A stretch of 26,447 bases of DNA from Oehlia diaphana (Eukaryota; Glomeromycota; Glomeromycetes; Glomerales; Glomeraceae), in assembly GCA_003833135.1 (NCBI GenBank), contig QZLH01000092.1:122694-149140 (forward strand). The letters are read 5' to 3'. Numbering within the stretch: position 1 is the stretch's first letter; the number at the start of each line of letters is the position of its first letter. Both the position numbers and the translations under genes were made by a program. The notes beneath the pieces are model-generated. The model worked only from the letters and a program-made list of their open reading frames with translations. It was not told the DNA's origin and did not search any database. Below are positions 1-11,096 of the stretch, piece by piece.

Positions 1-62
1 ATAATCCAAAAATAAATAAATAGAATAATTTAAAATAAAAAAATATATTGTTAAAAGACAAT

Positions 63-1139
63 TCAAAATCCATCTAAAGATAAAAAATAACAAATTATAA
101 ATTAATTATTTGCTTTAAAAAGAATTTAATTTATTTAAGAGCTTACCATCAGGAATTTCCAGTTCATCTTGTTCTTCTGAATGAAGATTTGGATTATTAT
201 ATACTTCGTCATCATCTATAAGAAATTAAACATACTTGAAATAGTATAAAAATTGTTTGTTATTACGTAAAATTTTCACCTACCATGATCGACATGTTGT
301 TGAGTTATTTCCTTTTCATCATCTAATTTTTAAATAAAAGTCGCGTTAAATAAATTAAATTGATATGGTAATTTTGTTCGTTGTAATTAATTTACTTACT
401 ATTTGACTTTATTTGCAACTTTTTAAATAATTTAGATAATTTTTTATTACTATCTAAAAATTAAGATATTAAACTTATTTATATAAATCAATCTCGATTT
501 GACAATAATTAAAATACATTACCTCTAAAAATAGTAATTACTTTTGATGATTTACTATTTCGTTTATTTGATTCATTAAAATCATTAACTAAAATAAATA
601 TCAATTATTAAACATCATTATGCAAAATTCAACGCTGTAATATTAATAATTACTTACTATTGTTAGGAATGTTAAAATCATACAATTTACTATGAAACAC
701 TATTAGTAGTAAAATAAATTATTATGGTTAATCAAAAATGGTAAAAATTATTGTTTATACGGTCAATACCTTCTTGTTCTTCTGTTATAATAAAAAGATA
801 ACATTAATAATGTATTTTAAAATAAATACATTAATTTATAAAATATTATACACTTATACCTTCTGTTGCATTTTTTGGTTCAGGTAGACTTCCAAAGTTG
901 TGAATTTTACTTGTAAATAATCTGCTACTCGTATAATTTTCTTCTACTTTATTCATTCCTAAATTATCCATTTCTGATTTGAATAATTCATCTGACATAT
1001 TTTGATAATCTAAATTAATTCTGTCCATTCTTTTCTCAAGTGTATCAGCGTCAGGTCTTTTTAATGGATCAGCATCCCAACATTCTTTCATTAAATTTTT
1101 ATATTCTAATGGAGTTCCTGGCACAATTTTTGGTCTTAT
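63..1139 (-). CDS. TKL-type protein kinase, 3' half only (truncated at an ambiguous base)
   Basis: This is the C-terminal part of a kinase closely related to the complete gene at 1602-3886. The large exon (860-1139) begins inside the C-lobe at I-R-P-K-I-V-P-G and carries the W-D-A-D-P-x-x-R-P motif of the kinase end and the Y-T-S-S-R-L-F tail. Seven small exons follow: 770-781, 658-699, 523-588, 400-453, 284-322, 147-215 and 63-73, with GT/AG borders and lengths of 12, 42, 66, 54, 39, 69 and 11 nt. The reading frame stays open to D-D-G-F-stop at 63. Homology stops exactly at the N at 1140; beyond it the DNA no longer matches the sister gene. The intact frame across eight exons suggests that the 5' part is missing through an assembly join rather than gene decay, though a real truncation is possible. 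The catalytic loop and N-lobe are absent here. Confidence 0.75.
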
Positions 1140-1140
1140 N

Positions 1141-1486
1141 AAATTATTAAAGAAATTTATAAGTTTAAACAAGATGTTATTTGACAATCTAACCTATTTA
1201 TTATAAACAAAAATAAAATTTTAACATATAACGTGTGCATAATATTTACGTCACTTCTTGTCATACTTTCATGAGGTTAAAGATTATTCTTTCAACTTGT
1301 TTTAATAAATTCATATATAACGAATGGAATAATCTGTCGTGACAAGATACTTAATTTTCGACTAAATCAATATACGGTAGTAAATACATTTAATAATTTG
1401 AATAAATTTATTAAATTATTTAAATTACAAACTAAGAATTTTGAATTTTGTAAAACATTTACTACTCTAGTCTTGGTGTTTAAATA
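1141..1486. other. Non-coding stretch between tandem kinase copies
   Basis: I see no coding signal here. This DNA replaces the kinase sequence expected upstream of the truncated copy and shows no kinase similarity on either strand. Confidence 0.5.
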
Positions 1487-1600
1487 ACCCAAAATAAATA
1501 AATAGATAGATAAATAAATAAATAAATAATAATTAAAAATATCAAAAAAAAAACAAATAAATAATAATTAAAAATATAAAAAAAAAACATTGTTAAATGA
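1487..1600. repeat. AAAT/A-rich simple repeat downstream of the complete kinase
   Basis: Runs of AAAT and AAAAAAAC fill the 3' flank of the kinase gene. A shorter relative of the same sequence lies at about 1-60, 3' of the truncated copy, so the tandem duplication includes the 3' flank. Confidence 0.6.
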
Positions 1601-1601
1601 T

Positions 1602-3886
1602 TCAAAATCCATCTAAAGATAAAAAATAACAAATTATAAATTAATTATTTGCTTTAAAAAGAAATCTTATTAAGAACTTACCATCAGGAATTTCCAATTC
1701 ATCTTGTTCTTTCGAATGAAGATTTGGATTATTATATACTTCGTCTTCATCTATAAGAAAATAAACATACTTAAAATAGTATAAAAATTGTTTGTTATTA
1801 CGTAAAATTTTCACCTACCATCGACATGTTGTTGAGTTATTTTCTTTTCATCATCTAAATTTTAAATAAAAGTCGCGTTAAATAAATGAAATTTATATGG
1901 TAATTTTATTCGTTAATAATTTACTTACCATTTGAATTTATTTGTAGCTTTATAAATTCTTCGGGTAATTTTTTACTATCACCTAAAATTAAGATATAGA
2001 TTTAATATATAAATCAATCTCGACTTGGACAATAATTAAAATACATTACCTCTAAAAATAGTATTTACTTTTGATGATTTGCTATTTTGCTTATTTGATT
2101 TATTAAAATCGTTAACTAAAATAATATCAATTATTAAACATCATTATATAATAATTCAACGCTGTAATGTTAATAATTACTTACTATTGTTAGGAATGTT
2201 AAAATCATACAATTTACTATGAAAAACTATTAAGTAGTAAAATAAAGTATTTTAAAAATTAAATTATTATAGTAACCAAAAAATGGTAGAAATTATTATT
2301 TATATGATGGTTATACCTTCTTGTTCTTCTGTTATAATAAAAAGATAACATTAATAATGTATTTTTAAATAAATATATTCATTAATAAAATATTATACAC
2401 TTATACCTTCTGTTGCATTTCTTGGTTCAGGTAGATTTTCAAAGTCGTGAATTTTACTTGTAAATAATCTGCTACTCGTATAATTTTCTTTTACTTTATT
2501 CATTTCTAAATTATTCATTTCTGATTTGAATAATTCATCTGACATATTTTGATAACAAAAATTAATTTTTTGTATTTTTTTACAAAGTGTATTAGCGTCA
2601 GGTCTTTTTAATGGATCAGCATCCCAACATTCTTTCATTAAATTTTTATATTCTAATGGAGTTCCTGGCACAATTTTTGGTCTTATACCGTTAATAATAT
2701 TCATTACAATATCATTTTCATGTTCATAATTTATAAATGGTGTTTGTCCAGATGAAATTTCCCACATAAGAATTCCAATACTATAAATATCAGATGCAAA
2801 AGTATATTCTCTTCCAACAATAACTTCGGGTGCTATGTAAGGAAGATTTCCATATATACTTGTTGAAGATTTATCTGCAGGTCCACAAAATCCAAGATCA
2901 CTGATACACCAACGATTATTAAGTTGAGAATATAATATATTTCCAGAATGTAAATCTCTATGAATTGCTTTCTCTTTATGAATATAATAAAGTGCCTGAG
3001 TTATGTAATAAGTAATATTAATTCTCTTTTTCCATGTAAGTTGATTATGATTTTGTTGTAAATATTTTCTTAAATCTATATTCATTTTCATCATTACAAG
3101 CATATAATTTCCATTTGATGGATTTTGCGTTAAACCATAACATCGAACAACATCCACCCATTTATTACTTATAGTTAAATGTGATTTAGCCTAAAAGGCA
3201 ATAATTTGTAAAAATGCTCATATTAACATAAAGCATAATTTTATACAATAAATTTAAAATATAATAATACAAACCTCATCAAACCAACTTTGATTTGCAC
3301 TTTCGACATTTTCTAATTTTTTAAGCACTACATTTGCCACTATGTATTGAATTCCAGGTCTTTCAACTCTTTTTAATTGTTTTTTTTCAGTATCCCATTC
3401 GTCATACCACCCATAAATCCAATCCGCTGTATAAATTTCTGAGAATCCACCTTTTGTTAAATAATTAATATTTTTTAAATTACTATATGGTATCCATTCA
3501 ACTACCTTATTTGGCATAAGTGATTCCATTTGACATTTTTGTATTAAATTATCAATATCATCATTACCAGATGTCCAATTTAAAAAATTTTCTTTTAAAT
3601 AATTTCGAACACAATATTCACAATAAAATGTGGCTAAACATTCTTGGTTACAATTTTCACAAATTCTTTTTATACCATCATTTAATATAACTTTATTTCG
3701 ATCATAATTTTTAGTTAACCATCTTATTGCATAAGTTTTTTCATCATTTGTAAGAATTTTATCAGCAAGGACTGTTTGTTTTTGAAATTCCAATTGTTTG
3801 TGTATATCATTGTAAATATTAGTATCTGTTAATGTATTTGCTCTATTAGTTGTTGCACCAATTAATTCATATCGAAGAGTGGACAT
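1602..3886 (-). CDS. TKL-type protein kinase with N-terminal Cys cluster and multi-exon tail (9 exons, 561 aa)
   Basis: Predicted serine/threonine-type kinase. Exons: 3275-3886, 2407-3190, 2317-2328, 2185-2226, 2050-2115, 1929-1982, 1819-1854, 1682-1750, 1602-1612. The spliced length is 1686 nt, exactly 562 codons, which supports the model. A Cys cluster lies at residues 76-92 (C-x2-C-x3-C-x5-C-x2-C), followed by W-T-S-G-N-D-D-I-D. The glycine-rich loop is K-G-G-F-S-E-I-Y (145-152), the beta3 lysine K189 and the alphaC glutamate E204, which is the last residue of exon 1. HRDLHSGN starts at 281, D-L-G replaces DFG at 302-304, and APE is at 324-326. I chose the ATG at 3886 (M-S-T-L-R-Y-E) over an upstream in-frame ATG at 3970 because this N-terminus is typical of the family as I recall it. 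The catalytic residues are intact, so it is probably active. The tail is built from phase-1 mini-exons. Confidence 0.85.
2317..2328 (-). other. 12-nt microexon
   Basis: On the minus strand the 12 bases AAGAACAAGAAG lie between an acceptor (...TATAACAG) and a donor (GTATAA). They add E-E-Q-E across phase-1 junctions. The same 12 bases with the same acceptor occur in the duplicate copy at 770-781. Confidence 0.6.
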
Positions 3887-3997
3887 AATGTAATCAATAA
3901 GAAAGAAAGAAATAATTATTTTAAGTTCGTTACTCCGAGATAAATTAGCAAAATGGTGATCAAACTTCATGTTGTGTCCACATAAATTTTGTGATCT

Positions 3998-4021
3998 TGA
4001 GGCGTAGTATTTTACGCCTCA
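3998..4021. promoter_or_regulatory. 9-bp inverted repeat upstream of the kinase start
   Basis: TGAGGCGTA and its reverse complement TACGCCTCA are separated by 6 bases, about 110 bp upstream of the kinase ATG at 3886. It is GC-rich compared with its surroundings. It could be a protein-binding site in the promoter; no function is shown. Confidence 0.3.
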
Positions 4022-7000
4022 TAACCAAAAAAAGAACGCACTTTCTAATTTTATTTTTATTTTTTTATTTATTTTTTTTCAGCGAATACAATTTGTGTTT
4101 AACATATTTGATTGTCATATATATACTTAATGAATAGATAATATTCCTTGTTTATATATATTGATTAATATTCAAATAATTTGGTAAACAAAAATCAATG
4201 ATTGTTATTCAACAGATTATTAATTTGTAGTTATTTTTAAATCTTACAAATCTTACTTAAAAAACAATATAAACATGATTGATGAACGGGACAATTTTCC
4301 TTTAGTTATTTTAAATTGAATTTATTTTAAATAAATAACATGGTGAATAATGAACATGGAAGATTAAGAAATCATTCAACTTATTATTTCTACTAAAAAA
4401 GTCTATATCTAAGAGAAGAATTTCTGTAGAACTATAAGGATCGCAAATATAGGTTTGAATAAAATATATGGGGCAATGGTTAATAAAAAAAAAATATATA
4501 AATGAAAGAAAATATTACATCATAAATTACATTACGTGTGGTACTCAACAATTTTAGTGTAATAATAACAGATAAATAAGGAATAGATCAGGAGTAGGGA
4601 TTTTCATATTATGGCACGATTTTCATATTCCACAATTCAAATTATTCATATGGAATATATTCTAAACGTCAGACAACTTATCCATTATTCAAAATAAAGT
4701 TATCGACTTATCACCAAAAAATTTTGATGAAGGATGGTTTTTATAAAATTATTTTGCTCAGATGATCCCATTTACCAGATATCTGATATTCCGTAATTGT
4801 TATGATTTCCATTGCAAGAAAAGCATGGCATTTGCTTAGTATATCTATAATCATCATATCCTCTAAAACTATTTCGAAGTTTGCAAATATGAGAAATGTT
4901 CTAGGACAGGTTTGATAATTAATTCCTGATCTGGTTTGGTTTCATATATTATTTATATGAGGAAAAGTTATGTTATTCTATAATTCAGTGACTACGTGAT
5001 ATACAATAATTATTATTTACCTCACATAATACTAAATCTATCGCTAGAAATTTATTTTAATGTTTACGTAATACAGTTATTACTACTATGTATTTTAAAA
5101 TTTTTCTTATGAAAAAATAAAATAATATATAAATGCGTTTTTACAAAAAAATAATTATTTCGTAGTTCAATTTGTGGACTATATTTCGTGAATTGAAAAT
5201 TTTTTTTATTTGCGTATTTTTAAGTACGACAATTTCTGCCAAGAGTTATTCCTATCAACTAATTTTTACTAGTAAATTTTATTACCATGTGTAAGATTAT
5301 TATTATTAACAATTTTAATTACAAATTTTTAAAATTAACTTTATTATAGTTAAAAGTCTAATGATAAATAAAATACGTAAGAATTTGTAAGATTTTTATA
5401 TCAAGAATGGTTATTCGTGAGATTTAGTACATCATTATCAACCTGATAAAGAAAGCTTTTATGATGAAATTTTACTCATCTCGGTTGATAATGGTAACTA
5501 AATGGATAGATCTAAATTTAAATGGCAAGAATGGATTCTATTAAGACTGATATTATAATAACTAAACTACTGTACTACTAAACAATCAATAAATCGATAA
5601 ATGAAACTTGTTATGGCAAAAATGGTTCATTTTACTATATCGATGACAATGCAATGTTAAATTTGTGAAATTTCTATCATTGTTGATTAAAGTACTTCTT
5701 TTATAGCGAAAATGAAAAATGAAATAAGCTATACTATTCTGAGATTTATAAAAGCAGCATTGAATTATCACTTGCAAAATTAAGGAAATAAAGAAATACA
5801 TATTACCATAAATGTCGGTTAATTTTTAATAACTTTACACAGATTTAGAGAAGATTTTAACTAACATAACTCATAATTTTTATTTTATATATTTATGGAT
5901 TTACGACAATCAAGCAAACTAATTAATATTATTGGAATTGTGATTTTTTTAGGGTCGTTTATTGTAAATCGCCCTATTAAATGATTTGTTACAGGGTGTG
6001 TTTTGTCCGAAAAATGTTGGGATAATATACAGAAAATGTACCGAGAATGCTGAAAGAAAAAAAAAACATTATATACAGTTAGACACCTATGTACCGATAT
6101 CCTATGTACCGATAATTGCAAGTACCGATAAATTTTCCATGTTCCGTTTCACAACTAATAAAAAAGCCTCGTTATACCAATATTATATATACTGTACATA
6201 GTTTCACGATGTAACATGTATTCCGATTCTTTTATTTTTTTATCGAAACGTTTTTTAACGTTTTGAAATTTTACCGTTGTACCGATACTTTTCCTTGCTC
6301 CTTTATAATACATAGTAAGATTGTAGCGATATTTTAAATTACACTGATGTTAATTTGAGCCAACACTATAAATTTGGCCACCTGTTATATAAATAAAGGT
6401 TACTTATACGGTATTATACCATAAATTGTTACCATTTCATGGTAAGGTTTTAGATAAAATTTTCTATAAAGTGTATAATTGCATAATTAAGTCAGCCAAT
6501 AACTGAGCAAGAGAAATTTTAACCTTTTTAATAAATCAATCAAATATAAATTTTCGACTATACTAATTTACTTTACATTTTAGTTTCGATTTAGTTTTTG
6601 GTGTTACTATCAACTATTTTGAGAAATAAAAGAAATAAATAAAGTATTATTTAGAATCACATCAAATAAGGAATACTAATTTTACTTATTACCAAAATAT
6701 TCATTTATATTTTGATTTAATAGTAAATTAATACAATATATAGAGATTATTCTTACCATAAAAGTTTCCCCATTTTTTAGTTGATAATAATGATGTAAGA
6801 GTCACATTAGTCTCATTAGAATAAATTGATTTGATAACTAAGATAGATGATCTATACTTTCTAAACTTGTCACAAAAGTTCCTTATCTTGGTTTATAATT
6901 ATGAAAATCTCATAAAAATAATCTCATAACCATTCTTGCTATATAAATTTTACAATTTTGTTGATATAAAAACTTATACCATTTTTTTAAATAAAAACCA

Positions 7001-7059
7001 CTCATTAAATTCTTTATCGAATATTGTTGAATCTACTCAAGTAATAATTTATTCGTACT
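4022..7059. other. Intergenic region, no gene supported
   Basis: The open frames here are short, AT-driven and without recognisable domains. The stretch contains a 42-bp dispersed motif (4632-4673) and a cluster of GTACCGATA motifs (6038-6287). The last 300 bp should contain the promoter of the kinase at 7060, but I see no clear core element. Confidence 0.5.
6038..6287 (+). repeat. Cluster of GTACCGATA motifs
   Basis: GTACCGATA occurs exactly at 6091-6099, 6106-6114, 6122-6130 and 6279-6287, with a near copy (GTACCGAGA) at 6038. The first three are 15-16 bp apart. They may be binding sites or the remains of a decayed repeat. Confidence 0.4.
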
Positions 7060-8713
7060 ATGGATCAATCAAATATAGAAGAACAAAAATATGGAAGATG
7101 TATAGGATGTAAACAAATAAGTACATCACTCTTATGTTATACTTGTGATTCAATTTTTAAAGGGAGAAAATCTGGAAAGTGTATAGTATGCAAACAAATA
7201 AAGCAAAAAGCTAAGGGAACAATAACATGTCATACTTGTTATTCAACTTCTCAAGAACAAAAATATAGAAGGTGTATAGAATGCAAGCAAATAAATACTG
7301 GAAAGGACTGGTGTCAAACTTGTAACTCAAAAAGATTTCAACAAAATTTTAACAATTGGACTAGTAATAATGATGATATTGATAAATTTATTCAAAATAT
7401 TCAATTATCAGCAAGAAATAAATATCAATTATTAGAGTGGATACCCTATGATAGATCTTCTGAAATTGTATATGTTGCAAAAGGAGGATTTGGTAAAGTA
7501 TATAAGGCAATATGGCAAGATGGCAAGATATCACATTGGGATGTAAGTAAAAATCAATGGGAAAGAAATAGTACGCGTATGCACGTAGCTCTTAAAAGTT
7601 TAAATGACTCACAGAACCTCAAATCACAATTTATCAAGGAGGTACAAAATTGGGTTTATTGAATTTTTTCGAAATATTTTTTGTTTTTGCAAATTATAAT
7701 AAATTTTGATAATTTAGATTACATCACAACTCAAAATAGTTGAAGATAGACCACTGGACCAATTTATTAGTTGCTATGGAATAAGTCAAGACCCAAATAC
7801 AAAAGAATATATTATGGTTATGAAATTTGCTGATTGGGGAGGTTTGCGAAATTATTTTGATATGAGAGAAAAATATAAAAAGAAATTGCGTGAAAATGAC
7901 CTCTATTTGAAATTGAGACGTAAAATTATTGTTTTTGATTGTATTGCATCTGGACTTAAGAGAATTCATGTAAAAGGATTAATTCATAGAGATTTACATA
8001 CCGGAAATATAGTATGTTTTAAAAGTATGATTTGTATAACTGATATGGGATTATGTAAACCAGCAAATTATGAGGAATTAGAAAATACAGAAAATAATGC
8101 GTATGGAATTTTACCTTATGTAGCACCTGAGGTTTTAAGAGGAGAACATTATACACAAGCATCTGATATTTATAGTTTTGGCATAATTATGTATGAGGTA
8201 ATTTCGGAAATGCCACCATATTATAATATTAATCTTTAGCAGTAGAGATCTGTAAAGGGTTAAGACCCAATTTTAATATTAAAGTACCACAATTAATCAT
8301 TGAATTAATTAAGAAATGTTTAGATGCAAAACCATCAAATCGACCAAATGCAAAGGATCTTACAAGAATTATTAAAGAATTAATGAGAGATTTTAATAGA
8401 CGCAAACCAGAATTAATTAAACAAATTGAAGAAATAAGTAATAATTTGTCAGATTTACCTTCAATGAATAAAATGAATACGATGCATTCTGGAGCTATAT
8501 ATACAAGTAGATTACTTAGTTTTAAAAATCTTCCCGAACCGATAAATTCTGATGATTATTATGAATATTTTGATAATATAACGAGTATGAAATATTCAGG
8601 TATTTAAAAAATAATCTTACTTTATTACTCATTCAATCTACTTATATAAACTAATATTTCATAAATATTTTTATGTAATGACAGAATGTTTGGATTGTGA
8701 AGTTAAAGATTGA
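7060..8713 (+). pseudogene. TKL-type protein kinase with triple CxxC motif, one frameshift
   Basis: Exons: 7060-7641, 7718-8599 and probably 8685-8713. Three tandem C-x2-C...C-x2-C motifs (C14-C29, C41-C60, C72-C88) look like small zinc-binding ribbons. W-T-S-N-N-D-D-I-D follows at about residue 100. The glycine loop is K-G-G-F-G-K-V-Y (141-148), with beta3 lysine K179 and alphaC glutamate E194 as the last residue of exon 1. HRDLHTGN starts at 284, D-M-G is at 303-305, and A-P-E-V-L follows. After P-P-Y-Y-N-I-N the frame stops at 8237-8239; the rest of the C-lobe (L-A-V-E-I-C-K-G-L-R-P to N-R-P-N-A-K) resumes from 8236 in another frame, consistent with one missing base. The tail A-I-Y-T-S-R-L-L is typical. 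The short last exon gives E-C-L-D-C-E-V-K-D-stop, resembling Q-C-L-D-Q-A-I-stop of the gene ending at 20630. All catalytic residues are intact, so this is either a young pseudogene or a sequencing error. Confidence 0.75.
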
Positions 8714-9115
8714 AATAGAAATGTGTCATTTTATGTTCTTGGATTTTTGATGTGGTAGACTGACACTTAGCACAATTATATAGTTTCTGTTTAACATGCA
8801 CTGATTATGTGAACTTCTTTTTTTCATAAATAAAATCAATTTGAGATGTGTTTATTAAAAATTATCACCAATGAATTTTTAGTCAGTATAAATGTAGTAA
8901 ATTCTAATTTTAAATGTGGATATGCTATTCTTAAAAAATCTGGATAACCATGAAGAATAAAAGTATGAAGCATAAAAGCATATAACGTATATAAAATTAC
9001 CATTAAGGACTAGGCCATTATTGGGCGATAATCTAGAAATTCTTGGTTAGTATGATTTTCTAGTTAAAATTGAAAAAATTGAACTATATACAAATAAGTC
9101 ATTTTGATATTCTGC
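8714..9115. other. Intergenic region, no gene seen
   Basis: AT-rich DNA downstream of the kinase. It probably holds its 3' end signals; I recognise nothing else. Confidence 0.5.
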
Positions 9116-9257
9116 AATGGTCGCCCATGGTCAGTTACCATTCAGTCATAACTGGTAGTTAAGAAAGGACCCCTATATCTATAGCTTAGCCCGGGGTCCT
9201 GTTAAGAACCTGTAACCAACTACTGATCACTTTTAGTTGACCATTTGCCCGACCATT
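9116..9257. mobile_element. Foldback (MITE-like) element with imperfect terminal inverted repeats
   Basis: The left end AATGGTCGCCCATGGTCA pairs imperfectly with the right end, which reads AATGGTCGGGCAAATGGTCA on the minus strand. Inside, AGGACCCC (from about 9167) pairs with GGGGTCCT (from about 9195). The 142-bp segment is more GC-rich than its flanks and has no coding capacity. I see no clear target-site duplication, so the exact ends are uncertain. Confidence 0.45.
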
Positions 9258-9419
9258 TGACAACAAATTTGGCCAAAAATGATAACAAAGAATTCAGTGA
9301 TGTTTAGACTTTAGATTATTCTCCATAAATAATTTGAATTTATGTAATATAGAAACGCGTGATATGTACGTGCCTGATTTATTCTGGTTAATGAAATTTT
9401 GACTGGATATTATTTAAAA

Positions 9420-9800
9420 TACTAACAAAAATTTATTTCTTTTGATCGTTGAAATTTTTTTTCGGATTTTTAAATCAATTTCTTATTTTTTTTCCAGTTT
9501 TTTTTTAAAGCCGGAATTCCTTTTTTTTGTATTATTAATATAGTATTAATATTTTTTATTTTTTTTTTTAAATTGAAAATAAATTTTTTAGTTTTTTTTT
9601 ATTTTGAATTTTTTTCAATGCCAATAATAATTTTTTCAATCAGGTTTTTATTTTCAGTTACCGAAAATAAATTTTTTTAAATTATTATTTTTTTTTTTTA
9701 TTTTCAATACCGGAAAATAAATTTTATTTTCAGTCTTTTTCAAATACCGAAAATAATTTTTTTAATTGGTAATTTAATCTTTTTTTAATAAATTTAACTG
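9420..9800 (+). repeat. T-rich low-complexity tract
   Basis: Runs of T are interrupted by repeated short words such as ACCGAAAATAA and CAGTTTTT. It looks like slippage-derived sequence; no gene. Confidence 0.55.
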
Positions 9801-10504
9801 ATCTTTTCTTTTAATTATCGCAATATCGTAGGATTTATGTCATTATTTAAAAAATAAATAAAATATTTAATATTTAGTACAGTGGCTATCGTGCAATGTG
9901 TAGTATGCTGCTTCAAATCTACTAATGGATCGATAGTCATTTCTTCTATATCAACATATGAGATCTTTTGCTGGTGTTTTTAGGTTTCTCAGTTCTTCAG
10001 CTTCTTGGATTCTGGGAGTACTATGTGGGGTTAGACTTTCAATTGTATTAAAAAAATGTAGTAACTTTTTTTTTTGTTTTTTGACTACTCGCCACTGGAA
10101 CATTATAGAGACTTGAACGAACCTACTGTATATAAAGGGATATTGGGCATAGCAATAATATACTGCCACATTTAAATTTTTTTATTTAAATTTCATATGA
10201 TGTATATTGATTTGCCATTTTTACTAAAATTAAACAATTTTGGAGCAATAAAAGCAACGGATGGCTTCCAGCAATTAATGAAGTTAATTCTTTTATTTTG
10301 TTTTATTTTTTGGGATTGTCTCAGTTTGAAATAGGTATTTGGCGTTTATTTTTCTTAAAATTATTAAAAAATCAAAATAAATTTAATTAAAATTTCTTTT
10401 TTTTTTATTCTCGGCTTTAAAACAAATGAAATCAGTTTATCTTTGAACTTAAATGACTAAGCATCAATTGTAATTTTGCTTAATATTACGATTTTATTAC
10501 GAGC
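9801..10504. other. Intergenic region, no gene supported
   Basis: A 72-codon antisense open frame at 9951-10169 has no recognisable motif. I see nothing else. Confidence 0.45.
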
Positions 10505-11096
10505 ACATCTTTAATAACAAACATGAGGAGCGATGGGAGAAGAAGTGATGGGAAACGAAAAGGAACGATGGGAGACGAAAGAAGTGATGAGAAGATGTGG
10601 AGTGATGGGAGACGAAAAGTAGTGATGAGAGACAAAAAGAAATGATGGGAAGTAAACGGGAGAGAATAAGAGATAGTGGAAAATAAAGAGAAGTAATACA
10701 AAAAATAGAAAAATGATCATGATAGGGGTTGGGTAATGATAGGAAACCAAGTAAAAAATAAAACCATAAAGCATAAAGTAAAAAAAAATGAAGTTAGTAA
10801 GAAATGAAATATAAGATATAAACGAAATAAAAAAAAATAAATAAAAAAACATACTTTATTAATTGTGGAACTGAAAGAACTAAATATCTAAAAAAAATGA
10901 AATAAAATTAATGAGAAACGAAATATGAACAGAAACATAAAAAAATGAGTAAGAAACGAAACGTAAAGTGAAAAACAACTGAACCTTAATTGCAGAACCG
11001 GAAGGACTAAAGGACCTAAAAATAATGAAATAGAGTTAGTAAGAAACAAAGTGTAAGCAGAATGTAAGTTAGAAATAAAAATAAAAGAATGAAATA
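10505..11096 (+). repeat. Purine-rich tandem repeat field
   Basis: The plus strand is strongly A/G biased for about 600 bp. 10510-10640 contains degenerate repeats of about 20 bp around GAAGTGATGGGAGACGAAA. Further on, a unit starting TTAATTG at 10859 recurs diverged at 10986 (127-bp period, sharing GAAC, ACTAAA and AATGAAATA words). The long antisense open frames here are a by-product of the purine bias. Confidence 0.6.

Noticed and set aside
5586..6201. Short open frames on both strands
   Set aside because: Overlapping, AT-driven and without recognisable features.
8230..8240. Programmed ribosomal frameshift in the kinase at 7060
   Set aside because: No slippery heptamer or following structure is evident; a lost base is simpler.
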